A stretch of 45,044 nucleotides of DNA from Methanobacteriota archaeon (GTDB lineage: Archaea > Thermoplasmatota > Poseidoniia > Poseidoniales > Poseidoniaceae). A program made the position numbers and the translations under genes. Numbering within the stretch: position 1 is the first letter of the stretch; each line of letters opens with the position of its first letter. This document shows positions 16,275 through 25,420 of the stretch, piece after piece. The notes under the pieces were generated by a model. It saw nothing but the letters and a program-made list of their open reading frames with translations, was not told where the DNA came from and did no database searches. The stretch is from assembly GCA_002719815.1 (NCBI GenBank), contig PBET01000019.1, positions 24,939 through 69,982 on the forward strand. Reading direction: 5' to 3'.

Positions 16275-17960
16275 ATGTCAAATCAAAATGAACTCAACAT
16301 GGACATGATCGAAACGCTCGGTCCAGAATTCACAGTATTTGTCGGACTGTTGCTCATCATGATCGTTCCGAATCTAGGAAACGGGACGTTCCGAGTACCG
16401 GGTACATCAATTCGATTGCCATGGTTCCTTGGTGGAACACGCTACAAGGTGGTTGCATCACCTCGACTTCCTGGTTTACTCGCTGTCTTAACGATGGCTG
16501 TGGCACTTATCCAAGTCATCTGGTACCTTTGCGACTCATCAGCTGCCGATGGTAAAGTCATTTCAAGTGAAAATGGTATTGAAATTTTCAAAGTCAATAT
16601 GTTCTCTCGAATCTTCGAAGCCATTTTCTTTGCAGCATTGCTCCTTGCAGCAATCGCTTCGCTTGATCGTCTACCAACGGGCTCTCAAAAGAGCGATGAT
16701 ATCGATGTACTGTTCAACAATCGTCGTCAAGCAGATTTCTATATTCTGATGTTGACTTCAGCACTCGGAATGAGCGTTGTTGCACTGGCTCAAGACATGT
16801 TCGTCTTGTTTGTTGGGTTGGAACTTGCCTCATTCTCGACCTATGTTCTCGTCGCATTCCACAAGGAAACACGAGCAGGTTCTGAAGGTGGTGCCAAGTA
16901 CTTCATCGTCGGTTCGGTCGCTTCCGCAGTCGGTCTCTACGGTCTGAGTATGCTCTACCTCTGGGCAGGCTCACTTCAATTCGATGTGCTCGCAGCAAAG
17001 TGGGCTGCTGATGGAGCAACATCCCTCAGCATGATGGCGCTCGGATTTGTTCTGGTTGGATTCGCATTCAAGATCAGTGCTGTTCCATTCCACTTTGCTG
17101 CACCTGATGCGTATTCTGGCGCAAACAGTCCTGTTGCTGGTGTTCTCGCAACTGCAAGCAAGGCAATGGGTATGCTCGGTTTGATGCGTGTTCTTCTCAT
17201 CATTACCATTCCAGATTCGACCGCTGATGGATCTGCTGTTTGGATTGGACTCCTTGGTGTGCTCGCAGCTGTGACGATGACATGGGGTAACATCGCTGCC
17301 CTTGGCAGCGAGAATCCAAAGCGTATGCTCGCCTACTCATCGGTTGCTCATGCAGGATACATGCTTGCAGCATTAACGGCAATTGGTGCATGGAATTGGG
17401 GTCTTGTTGACAATGCAGGCGATGCGATGGATGTCGTGGTTGCAGCACTGCTCTTCCACATGTTTGTTCTCGTCTTCTTCAAACTTGGAGCCTTCCTTGT
17501 TCTCGGTGTCCTCGAGATGGAGGGTGGAGCTTCCCGCCTCTCATCACTTGCTGGACTGGGTAAGCGAGAACCACTGCTTGCTGTTGCCATGTTCTTGTTC
17601 ATGATTTCACTTGCAGGTGTGCCACCAATGGCCGGATTCCTGTCCAAGCTCTTGGTCATCATGGGAATCGTTGAGGTTGCAACAGGAACAGGTTCGCTTT
17701 CATCGATCGCTGATGCGCACTGGGTCTGGTGGCTTGCTCTCTTGATGGTTATCAACAGCGCAATCTCGATGTTCTACTATCTCCGTGTTGGTGTCGTCAT
17801 GTACTTCCACGAGCCTGAAGAAGGCCGACAAGGACCACTTGCATCAGGTGCATCAATTCGAATTGCAATCGCACTGTGTGCAATTGGAACGGTCGCATTT
17901 GGACTGGTCGGTGGCGAATTAATCGACATGTGCAGAGATGCTGCAGAATCACTTCGCTGA
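16275..17960 (+). CDS. nuoN: Complex I antiporter-like subunit N
   Basis: This 561-residue membrane subunit is the last gene of the operon. MFVLFVGLELASFSTYVLVAFHKE carries the conserved Glu. AVPFHFAAPDAYSGANSPVAG and KRMLAYSSVAHAGYMLAAL match NuoN/ND2. ATG 16275 is chosen because GGAGGTG at 16262-16268 lies 6 nt upstream; the longer frame from 16254 overlaps nuoM. The family is usually about 480 residues, and the excess is mainly in the N-terminal 100 residues (FRVPGTSIRLPWFLGGTRYK). No complex I gene follows, so NuoE, F and G are absent here. Confidence 0.95.
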   Translation: MSNQNELNMDMIETLGPEFTVFVGLLLIMIVPNLGNGTFRVPGTSIRLPWFLGGTRYKVVASPRLPGLLAVLTMAVALIQVIWYLCDSSAADGKVISSENGIEIFKVNMFSRIFEAIFFAALLLAAIASLDRLPTGSQKSDDIDVLFNNRRQADFYILMLTSALGMSVVALAQDMFVLFVGLELASFSTYVLVAFHKETRAGSEGGAKYFIVGSVASAVGLYGLSMLYLWAGSLQFDVLAAKWAADGATSLSMMALGFVLVGFAFKISAVPFHFAAPDAYSGANSPVAGVLATASKAMGMLGLMRVLLIITIPDSTADGSAVWIGLLGVLAAVTMTWGNIAALGSENPKRMLAYSSVAHAGYMLAALTAIGAWNWGLVDNAGDAMDVVVAALLFHMFVLVFFKLGAFLVLGVLEMEGGASRLSSLAGLGKREPLLAVAMFLFMISLAGVPPMAGFLSKLLVIMGIVEVATGTGSLSSIADAHWVWWLALLMVINSAISMFYYLRVGVVMYFHEPEEGRQGPLASGASIRIAIALCAIGTVAFGLVGGELIDMCRDAAESLR

Positions 17961-18012
17961 GAAGGGGCGACTTCAAGAGGGGTCGACCTCTCGTTGCACA
18001 TGGTGAGACCCA

Positions 18013-18705
18013 ATGGGACGACGTCATGAGGAAAAAGTGGACGAGGAAGAACTCGCACGCTTGGAAAATCCTGAAGGTTCACCAGGCAAAATCCGTGTCA
18101 AACTTCCAAACGATGGAAAGAAGCGCGGCGAACTTGGCTATAAGGGCGAAATGTTTGCCCTTGCTGAAGAAATCCTTGGTGGCCGACGTGTCACTGTTCT
18201 CTGTGCAGACGGCCAAACCCGAATGGCACGTATTCCTGGAAAGATGCGACGTCGACAATGGGTTCGAGAAGGTGATTTGATCATTGTATGGCCATGGGAC
18301 TTTCAAGATTCAAAGGCGGATGTAAAGCATCGATACACCAAGACACAGGCCATGTATCTTTCAAGAAAGCAAGTGCTTCCAGATGTCGTCGATATGTTTG
18401 GAATGAATTCACGCGTTGATGATGACGATATTGGTGACGACTTGTTCGGTTCTTCGGATGCTCCTGAAGAGGTCGCTCAAGAAGACGATGACGACGTTGA
18501 CGACATGTTTGGTTCAGATGATGGCGATGATGATGTTGACGACATGTTCGGTTCAGATGATGACGATGACGATGTTGACGACATGTTTGGCTCGGATGAT
18601 GAGGAAGAGGTCGAGGAAGCACCTGCAATGGAAGAAATGCCAGAGCCAGAACCTCTTGATGACGACGATGATGATGACGATGATATCGACGCATTGTTTG
18701 CTTGA
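18013..18705 (+). CDS. eif1A: Translation initiation factor aIF1A with long acidic repeat tail
   Basis: This 230-residue protein has an OB-fold core at about 20-115 (KGEMFALAEEILGGRRVTVLCADG, then MARIPGKMRRRQWVREGDLIIVWPW), diagnostic of aIF1A/eIF1A. That factor binds the A-site region of the small subunit during start-codon selection. Archaeal family members normally stop near residue 110. Here about 110 extra residues follow, almost all Asp/Glu, with three near-identical 13-residue repeats (VDDMFGSDD...) at 162-200 and related motifs before (DIGDDLFG) and after (DIDALFA, the C-terminus). Eukaryotic eIF1A also has an acidic tail ending in a DIDDI motif that contacts eIF5B. The gene lies 52 bp after nuoN and upstream of the Rio1 gene. 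Confidence 0.93.
   Translation: MGRRHEEKVDEEELARLENPEGSPGKIRVKLPNDGKKRGELGYKGEMFALAEEILGGRRVTVLCADGQTRMARIPGKMRRRQWVREGDLIIVWPWDFQDSKADVKHRYTKTQAMYLSRKQVLPDVVDMFGMNSRVDDDDIGDDLFGSSDAPEEVAQEDDDDVDDMFGSDDGDDDVDDMFGSDDDDDDVDDMFGSDDEEEVEEAPAMEEMPEPEPLDDDDDDDDDIDALFA
18496..18612 (+). repeat. Three 39-bp tandem repeats in the aIF1A tail
   Basis: Three in-frame units begin at 18496, 18535 and 18574. Each encodes Val-Asp-Asp-Met-Phe-Gly-Ser-Asp-Asp plus four acidic or Gly residues. The differences are mostly synonymous or Asp/Glu/Gly changes, which suggests recent duplication within the gene. Confidence 0.85.
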
Positions 18706-18759
18706 ACAGCAAAGGGTTGAAGAAATTCAATACCGAACAATCGTTTGAGGCGTATTGAC

Positions 18760-19758
18760 ATGGGACGTTCAAACGACGACTGGGATGAGTTGACGGAACG
18801 TACTCGTCAACGAAAGCAGACACGCCGTAAACGAAACAGACAGCAACGTTCCAAAGAGGAACAGGCTGATGATGAATACAACAATCAACACACATCAAAA
18901 TTTATTTCAGATCTGGCTAAGAAAGATAGCCAATACAATTGGATGAAGGATGAGAAGAACAAACGCATGTTTCAGAAGATTGAGAACCGAATCCAAGGAG
19001 CGATGGGAAGTGGTACCTATGACTGGGTTGACCGTCGTGTCTTCGACCAAGTTTTTGACCGCTTAACACTCATGTCCTTGTACAAACTGATGAATGCAGG
19101 TGTCTTGGATACGCTCGATTTTCCAGTCGCTCGAGGCAAGGAAGCACACGTGTTTCATGGAACCAATCTCGAAGGGAAGAGTGTTGCAGTCAAAATCTTC
19201 CATACATCCAATGCAGTCTTCAAGAATTTGATGCAATACATTGAGGGTGATCCACGATTTGGTGGTCTTCGCCGACGTCATCGTGATCTTGTTGATGTCT
19301 GGGTGCGTAAGGAGCATCGAAATTTAACACGCCTGTATCGTTGGGGACTTCCAGTTCCTCAACCGATTGCAATTCAGAAAAATGTCCTCGTTATGGACTA
19401 TTTGGGTACCGAATCGCAACCTTCTCCAAAGTTACGTGATGTGAAGATTGACCATCCACAGGCAGTGTATGATGAAATGCTCGAGTTCCTTGCCATATCT
19501 TGGCAAAAGGCTGAGTTGGTTCATGGTGATTTCTCTCCATTCAACATTCTCTGGCACGGAAATGCTCCAATCGTTATCGATGTTGGTCAAGCTGTTATCC
19601 AACATCATCCCAAAGCAAAGGAATTCTTGGTTCGTGATGTGACGCGTCTTGTCGAATGGGCCAATAAGAACGGCCTCGATGTTGAACTTGCAGATGCAAT
19701 GTATGATGTTCTTGAAATGGATTTATCGTACGTTGTTCAACGAGAAGAGGAAGAGTGA
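18760..19758 (+). CDS. rio1: RIO1-type serine/threonine protein kinase
   Basis: This 332-residue protein starts at ATG 18760, with GAGG about 9 nt upstream; an in-frame TTG at 18745 is less likely. The basic N-terminal 60 residues are low complexity (RQRKQTRRKRNRQQRSKEEQ). The RIO kinase domain follows: nucleotide loop VARGKEAHVFHG, the Lys in SVAVKIFHTS, the hinge VLVMDYLG, the catalytic loop ELVHGDFSPFNIL (HGD for the usual HAD) and the metal-binding PIVIDVGQAV. There is no winged-helix N-terminus, so it is not Rio2. Rio1 acts in late 30S subunit maturation, and the aIF1A and KH-protein neighbours fit that role. Its stop lies 1 nt from the convergent KH gene. Confidence 0.93.
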   Translation: MGRSNDDWDELTERTRQRKQTRRKRNRQQRSKEEQADDEYNNQHTSKFISDLAKKDSQYNWMKDEKNKRMFQKIENRIQGAMGSGTYDWVDRRVFDQVFDRLTLMSLYKLMNAGVLDTLDFPVARGKEAHVFHGTNLEGKSVAVKIFHTSNAVFKNLMQYIEGDPRFGGLRRRHRDLVDVWVRKEHRNLTRLYRWGLPVPQPIAIQKNVLVMDYLGTESQPSPKLRDVKIDHPQAVYDEMLEFLAISWQKAELVHGDFSPFNILWHGNAPIVIDVGQAVIQHHPKAKEFLVRDVTRLVEWANKNGLDVELADAMYDVLEMDLSYVVQREEEE

Positions 19759-19759
19759 A

Positions 19760-20503
19760 TCACTCCTCTTCCCACGTAATGGATTCATCTTCAGCCATTT
19801 CCATCATGTCCGCAACGGCTTCATCATCATCAGGATCGATTTGACTTGCGCGCAATCGACGACCTCTTCGTTCTGAAACATCAGACAATCCCGGTACAAG
19901 ACCATCAAATCCGTCGGCAACTCCATCATCATCTCGCGTCTCTATGGACTCGAGGGAACGATTGTCCATTTTCATTCGCTTACGACTTCGCTCTAAGAAC
20001 GAAAGAACACTTCCATGTTCTGAACCACCAGCGATCATCTCAACTGCTTGTCGAGCCAAACCGAGGCCATCAGCATCACCAACCAGGACAACCGTCGATT
20101 TGTAAATCGTAATTTCCACATCGGTGAGGTTTTCGATCAGTCGGCGAATCTTTCCTTGACTGCCGATGATACGTGCTCGAATACGTCGTTGTTGTTGGGC
20201 TCGCTTACCTACAAAATCTTTCAAATCAACCATTTCAAAGAAATGATCATCTTCGAGGAGTCGAATCGCCGCTTTCGGTGCCATACCTCGGCCAATGGCC
20301 TTGATGACATCTGGGAATTTCATCGCCTTGATCGGGTCGTATGAACCTGGCTCGCCCCAAACAACTTCCACATCACCAGATTCAGAATCGATGTGGAATT
20401 CCTGAGCGCCTGATGCTTTTCGCAGAGCCTTTGCTGTGGTACCCTTTGAACCAATAAGGACAGCGATTCTGTCCTTGGGAATACGTGGCAGCCCCTGTCG
20501 CAT
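19760..20503 (-). CDS. KH-domain RNA-binding protein, Pno1/Dim2/Krr1-like
   Basis: This 247-residue protein has two KH domains. The first (about 4-70) contains the RNA-binding loop VLIGSKGTTAKAL. The second (about 90-160) contains ARIIGSQGKIRRLIENLTDVEI, with GSQG as its GxxG loop. An acidic C-terminal tail rich in Asp/Glu follows from about 205. ATG 20503 is chosen because GGAGG lies 9 nt upstream and the residues before it look non-coding. The archaeal family is related to Pno1/Dim2, which helps small-subunit rRNA processing and is often encoded beside Rio1 and aIF1A. Here it is convergent with Rio1, not co-transcribed. Confidence 0.9.
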   Translation of the reverse strand: MRQGLPRIPKDRIAVLIGSKGTTAKALRKASGAQEFHIDSESGDVEVVWGEPGSYDPIKAMKFPDVIKAIGRGMAPKAAIRLLEDDHFFEMVDLKDFVGKRAQQQRRIRARIIGSQGKIRRLIENLTDVEITIYKSTVVLVGDADGLGLARQAVEMIAGGSEHGSVLSFLERSRKRMKMDNRSLESIETRDDDGVADGFDGLVPGLSDVSERRGRRLRASQIDPDDDEAVADMMEMAEDESITWEEE

Positions 20504-20529
20504 GTGTTGATGCCTCCTGCCACAGTTTT

Positions 20530-22347
20530 TCAATCTCGTTGTTGAATCAAGGCAACAAAGAAACCAATGCAAATCAATGCAATCAGTGAAGGTGCAAACG
20601 ATGGCACAAGGCCAGGACTTGACACATCAGCGCCTGTAACGACCATGTAATGGTCGTTGTTGATCTCACTGTTTTCATCGATGACGTTGGATGGATCAAT
20701 ACGTACACGAAGATCATATTGCCCACTGTTCGGAACAGTATAGGACCATTCAACAGATTCGACATTATCTCCAAGCGATCCAGCAGGCAGGGTTAGGACG
20801 CTCATGACAGTCCATTGTGTCGTCGCACTTCGATCAGCTGGAGCGGCTTCAAGGCTTACAACGACTGCACCCGCATACATTTGATTGGAACGTACTTCAC
20901 CAGTGATGGTCACATTACCGAAGTTCTCTCCTGGTCGAACGACCAATCGATCGAGATCTGTTGCTGTTGTATTCCAAGATAGATCAAGACCAGGCATCAC
21001 TTGGAAACCTTGCGGGTCTGTTGTCTCACTGTTTCCTGCTTCGTCAACAATGGTCGCTTTGAGCATGAGATACTGACGAGACTTGGTTGCCCAGTTGGCC
21101 ATTGCTAAGCCACGATCAAGCCCTGAACCAGGAAGTTCGAGCCATTGACCAGATAAGTCGGGCGTAAGGCCAACACCGTTGCTATCAAACCCGTATTGAA
21201 GCGATACAGCATCTTCATCAATACCAGAAAGAAGGTCGTAGGTCGAGAACGAAATGTTCGCAATTCCAATCAAGTTTGTCGTCAGTGGATCAACCGTCCA
21301 TCCAACAAGTTCTGGCATTGATGTATCAACACGAACCGTCTCAGAAATTGTGTTCCCGACGTTACCAACACGATCTGTTGCTCGCAGTGATATGCTGTGA
21401 TTTCCTTCACTCAAGGTGACAGTATGCGTATTCGTTGTAATCGTTGACCAAGTGCCGCCATCGATTTGCAATTCAACAACGTCAACACCACTGCCAGCAC
21501 CATCGTTTGCAGCATCAAGAATTCCAGTAATACTGACCGATGTCGTTGATTGCCACGTTCCACCGTTACCAACGGATACGCTGTTCATCGTCGGTCCAGT
21601 TCGGTCGATTCCAATGAAGATCGTTTCCGAACTACTGAGTCCAGAATCATCGAAAACCGTAAGTCGAGGGTTCCATGTTCCTTCTGAAAATGAACCACTG
21701 CTCCAATCCCAGCCATAGGCTAGGGACGTTGGTCCGTCGGTTGCAGGGGAGCCAGGCCCCGGAACATTTTGCAACGTCGCTCGATCAAAATCATCATCGG
21801 ATATTCCATATCTGAATTCAATCGTACCGGTCTCACCCACATTGTACCATGCACGGTCGGAACTTGTCGCACCCGTTCCAACATCGGGAGATAAGGCAGT
21901 AAATGCTGTGATCACTGGAACTTGATTGTCGATGGTGAACTCATCGGTTGTTGCAACAGTAACATCGCTGACATCTGAATCCCATCCTGTCGCTCGAAGG
22001 GTATAGGTGCCGTTCGTTTGTGAAGTTGAATCGAAATTAAACAGCCACGGCGTTCCAGTGAGGTTGGTGAGTGTGGAATAAGTGCCACCAACCTCTGCGA
22101 TTTCAACGAGGATTGAATCGATGGTTCCCGTACCTGTCAAACTGAACGTCACCGTCTTGAGGCCAGTCACCGATTCATCCTCTGCTGGACCGTTTGAGAA
22201 GACGATGTTGACAGCAGAGGTGTTGTAGGTTTCAGGATTCTCCTCGAGATGTAGGATTTGGGTTGGAATTGAAGAAAAGATGGAGAGAACGAGGAAGGTC
22301 ACGAGGCCAACAGCAACAACTCGTCCTCCCATGCTTTGCTTAGGCAT
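20530..22347 (-). CDS. Surface protein with Ig-like repeats and CARDB domain, membrane-anchored at both ends
   Basis: This 605-residue protein starts at ATG 22347 with AAGG 8 nt upstream; an in-frame TTG 15 nt earlier is less likely. A signal or anchor helix lies near 10-30. The body has beta-sandwich repeats with patterns used in bacterial Ig-like modules, for example TNGTYTLRATGWDSDVS, IDRTGPTMNSVSV and LSEGNHSISLRATDRVGN. The last domain is CARDB-like (GQYDLRVRIDPSNVIDENSEIN). The C-terminus is a Pro-rich stretch (PGLVPSFAPS) plus a membrane helix and QQRD, which may be an anchor or sortase-like signal. It ends 26 bp before the KH gene on the same strand. Its function is unknown; a role in the cell envelope is inferred. 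Confidence 0.85.
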   Translation of the reverse strand: MPKQSMGGRVVAVGLVTFLVLSIFSSIPTQILHLEENPETYNTSAVNIVFSNGPAEDESVTGLKTVTFSLTGTGTIDSILVEIAEVGGTYSTLTNLTGTPWLFNFDSTSQTNGTYTLRATGWDSDVSDVTVATTDEFTIDNQVPVITAFTALSPDVGTGATSSDRAWYNVGETGTIEFRYGISDDDFDRATLQNVPGPGSPATDGPTSLAYGWDWSSGSFSEGTWNPRLTVFDDSGLSSSETIFIGIDRTGPTMNSVSVGNGGTWQSTTSVSITGILDAANDGAGSGVDVVELQIDGGTWSTITTNTHTVTLSEGNHSISLRATDRVGNVGNTISETVRVDTSMPELVGWTVDPLTTNLIGIANISFSTYDLLSGIDEDAVSLQYGFDSNGVGLTPDLSGQWLELPGSGLDRGLAMANWATKSRQYLMLKATIVDEAGNSETTDPQGFQVMPGLDLSWNTTATDLDRLVVRPGENFGNVTITGEVRSNQMYAGAVVVSLEAAPADRSATTQWTVMSVLTLPAGSLGDNVESVEWSYTVPNSGQYDLRVRIDPSNVIDENSEINNDHYMVVTGADVSSPGLVPSFAPSLIALICIGFFVALIQQRD

Positions 22348-22448
22348 GCGACCATCCTTCAAATCTCCCCTTCTCCCATCGATTTTTGTAGCATCTCAAC
22401 AGGTTCTGACCAGATGGGTTCAAGTGCTTTGCATGTCGTCGAATTATC

Positions 22449-25268
22449 ATGGCGAGGGGCGTCTACGCGATTTGCTGTGTTCTTCTGATGGTCGCATCAC
22501 TTGGTGTTATCCCAGTAAGTTCCTACGATAGCAATGGTGTACAAGCCTCTGAACAGACGCTGAGCATCCTCCCCGCAAGTCCGACCGAAGGGGGGTCAAT
22601 CACCGGTTCATTGACGCTGCAAAACACCAATTCACAACTTGCTGCAAACGTTGAGTATTCGTTCTATGCAAATGCAATCTCGCCAAGTACGCGTCTGTTG
22701 ACATCAACAGTCAACATCGCTGCGAATGATTTTGCAACGGTTGATGCAACGTGGGATGGTTTGGCTCAAGATGACAACAAGTTGTGGGTGAGTTACTCAT
22801 ACAACAATGGACCGACGCATGAGTTCTATTACTCTTTTATTGTCGAGGGTCTTCCAAGTTTGTACATCACCGAATCAATCCTGAATCCATCTTCTGGAAT
22901 TCATTCTGGTGATACGGTCGAACTCAATACCAAAATTGCCAACATTGGCAGTGTTGATGCTGACGCCTCACATCTTGAGATTCGATATCCTGGAAACATG
23001 GATGATGTTCAACTTGCAACCGATGCCATTCTTGCTGGATCTGAGACATGGGTGAATACAACCTTCATCGCTCCTTCAACGGGAACCTACGAAATAACTC
23101 TCACACCAGATGCAAACGATGTGATTCAAGAGTCGTCTGAGGTTGGGAAGGATACAACAGTCGCCCTCATTGTTGAACCTCGTCTCGATCTCTCGCATCA
23201 GGGCGATGTAACCATCACAGAAACACAAGGCTCTCTTATCGGTCCGTGGACTGTTTCCGGTACAATTGCCCGTGAAGCAGGTGAAGGAACAACAGTTGTT
23301 CCTATGGTCTTGGAATTCCGAGAAGGAGCAACAACCGTTCGCTCCTTACAAGCGTTTGATGTCAGCATCTCAGGAACGGGCTACAGCACACAACCTTGGA
23401 CAACGACGATTACGAGCACGGACATTGCTGGATTACAAACCGGTCAATACACGCTTGCTGTTGTCATCGACCCGTTCACATCAGGTTCGTTCATCCAAGA
23501 GCGAACCGATAACGACGAACTTCTCGTCACGTTCACACTCCCAGAAATCCCTGACGTTTTTGTCGATCCTTTAGCGCTTCCAAGTCGGTCCTCGGTTGCT
23601 GCTGGTTCCTTTGTTGACTGGTCAATGACGGCAACAAATACAGGTGATGTAGCGGTCTCTGGAACGTTCATTTACACATGGGAAGGTCAATCTTACGAGT
23701 CTGAACCCATACCGCTGAACTCTGGTCAAACCTATACCTATACGGCAACACATGTCACCGAGTTGGGGCAGCATACAGCTTACATCAATGTTGAATGGAA
23801 GGCTGCAGGTGATTCATATGATCGAGTTCCAACGAACAGTGTTGCAACAGGTTCAGTTCTGGTTGAAGCCAATCTTGAACTCAATTGGGATGATGACTCA
23901 TGGGTGATTACCGATGATGCTGGCGATCCTGCAACCTTCCCGCTCGAATCGGGGGAATCCTATACCATGACGTTGGACATCAAAGCCACAAGAGGAACTG
24001 GTGATGTCACATTTACGTGCAAGAACAGCCAAACGACATGGGGAATCATTGATATCACAGTCGCAAATCCAGACGATAGAATCGAGGTTTCATGCACGTT
24101 CACCGCATCAGGAAAGATGTCGATTGTTCAACTGATTCCGTCAGACCCAATGGTTGCTGATGCATACGAACGCTCGTTTTCAACGGCATATACCGATGGG
24201 GGTGGGTCCAGTGGTGGAAGTAGCGATGGTATTGGAACGGCGATGTTGATGTTGTTTGGTGCGCTTGCCCTCATTGGTGTCCTCATCGCTACCGTCTTGC
24301 TTACTCGAGAACGAGAAGAAGAAGTCGAACGTGATATCTTCAATTATTGTCCTGCGTGTGATGGGGAACTTGAGGGCGATGAAAATCGATGCCCACACTG
24401 TAACTTTAACCTCCGCAAGGCCCGTTCACAATTCCACGATTGTCATGCATGTGGTGAATCGATTCCAGACCTTATGGAGAATTGTCCTTACTGTGGCGCT
24501 GAGCAGGATGTTTCGTCCTTCTTCGAGCGTCGAGAACGTCGAGTTCGAGATGTTCCTGAAGAGAAAGAACTTGTATCATTGCCTGAAGAAGATGAGGACA
24601 AGATTGTGAGTGGGTCAGAAGACTTTGCCGATGCAGTCAAAGAATTTGGATACGATGAGTCCAATCTCGAGGAAGAGTGGGATGAGAATGTCGTCGCTGC
24701 TGAGCAAGAGGTTACGGCTGCTTACGATCTGCGAAACGCAGATGAAATCGCCATGGAAGACATGACAGAAGAAGAAATTGAAGCGATGCAGAACCAAGTT
24801 GTAACCACCCTGAAAACGGTGAAGGAATCCTTTGAAGGGCATGATTTAGATGCCTTCCTACCGGGCAAGGATGAGATGAAATCGCTCAAGGATGATGGTA
24901 AGGACAAGGACGGAGCTGCATGGACAACACTCTCTGCGAGTGATGCTGAAATCCGCGGCGATCTCTACGAACTCACGGGTGAAGAAGGCGTTATGCCAGG
25001 CGAAAAGGTCGTTGTTGGCATGGGCATTACCGATAGTTCACTCGCTGGAAACGAAATCGTTGAAGCAAGTGCAGACTTTGCTTTCGAAGATGATGCTGAA
25101 CAGCCACTCGCCCAAGAGGATGGCGAGGCGACGAGTGCTACAAAGCCACGACGACGGCCACGAAGAAAGCGTGAACCAGAGGTCGAGACTGCGGATTGTG
25201 GTGCGTGTGGTGCAGTCATTCCAGCCGATGCGAAAGAATGTCCAACCTGTGGTGCAAAATTCGAATGA
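22449..25268 (+). CDS. Surface CARDB-repeat protein with TM and three cytoplasmic zinc ribbons
   Basis: This 939-residue protein has a signal peptide at about 1-25. CARDB-type repeats follow, including TVELNTKIANIGSVDAD, TPDANDVIQESSEVG and IDPFTSGSFIQERTDNDE. Ser/Gly-rich residues lead to a single membrane helix near 593-617, then the acidic/basic stretch REREEEVERD. The cytoplasmic part opens with two zinc ribbons (CPACDGELEGDENRCPHC and CHACGESIPDLMENCPYC). About 200 acidic, helical residues follow, then a basic stretch (RRRPRRKRE), and a third ribbon ends the protein (CGACGAVIPADAKECPTC). Topology is inferred. It is divergent from the previous surface gene with about 100 bp between them. 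The design matches the partial gene at 1-2046 and suggests a surface-to-cytoplasm link. No enzyme motif was seen. Confidence 0.86.
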   Translation: MARGVYAICCVLLMVASLGVIPVSSYDSNGVQASEQTLSILPASPTEGGSITGSLTLQNTNSQLAANVEYSFYANAISPSTRLLTSTVNIAANDFATVDATWDGLAQDDNKLWVSYSYNNGPTHEFYYSFIVEGLPSLYITESILNPSSGIHSGDTVELNTKIANIGSVDADASHLEIRYPGNMDDVQLATDAILAGSETWVNTTFIAPSTGTYEITLTPDANDVIQESSEVGKDTTVALIVEPRLDLSHQGDVTITETQGSLIGPWTVSGTIAREAGEGTTVVPMVLEFREGATTVRSLQAFDVSISGTGYSTQPWTTTITSTDIAGLQTGQYTLAVVIDPFTSGSFIQERTDNDELLVTFTLPEIPDVFVDPLALPSRSSVAAGSFVDWSMTATNTGDVAVSGTFIYTWEGQSYESEPIPLNSGQTYTYTATHVTELGQHTAYINVEWKAAGDSYDRVPTNSVATGSVLVEANLELNWDDDSWVITDDAGDPATFPLESGESYTMTLDIKATRGTGDVTFTCKNSQTTWGIIDITVANPDDRIEVSCTFTASGKMSIVQLIPSDPMVADAYERSFSTAYTDGGGSSGGSSDGIGTAMLMLFGALALIGVLIATVLLTREREEEVERDIFNYCPACDGELEGDENRCPHCNFNLRKARSQFHDCHACGESIPDLMENCPYCGAEQDVSSFFERRERRVRDVPEEKELVSLPEEDEDKIVSGSEDFADAVKEFGYDESNLEEEWDENVVAAEQEVTAAYDLRNADEIAMEDMTEEEIEAMQNQVVTTLKTVKESFEGHDLDAFLPGKDEMKSLKDDGKDKDGAAWTTLSASDAEIRGDLYELTGEEGVMPGEKVVVGMGITDSSLAGNEIVEASADFAFEDDAEQPLAQEDGEATSATKPRRRPRRKREPEVETADCGACGAVIPADAKECPTCGAKFE

Positions 25269-25420
25269 TTGATGCCTGTCAGCACTCATAGGGTTCGTCA
25301 TCGCTTGCGCTCGGAGTTGCTCTTGCGTCATTCAGGCAAGTTGACACAATCTGAAGGTCCGTTTCAACGCTTCCCTGTGTTGGGGTGATTTTCATATCGT
25401 TGAGATGATTGGAGGGGTAC

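Noticed and set aside
18477-18761. Minus-strand Ser-rich open frame with SSSEPNMSST repeats
   Set aside because: It is the antisense shadow of the GAT/GAC repeats in the aIF1A tail; the plus-strand frame has the conserved domain.
25279-25395. Minus-strand frame of about 38 residues (ATG 25395) before the lipoprotein gene
   Set aside because: No ribosome site, no recognisable motif, and it lies in the probable promoter of the lipoprotein gene.
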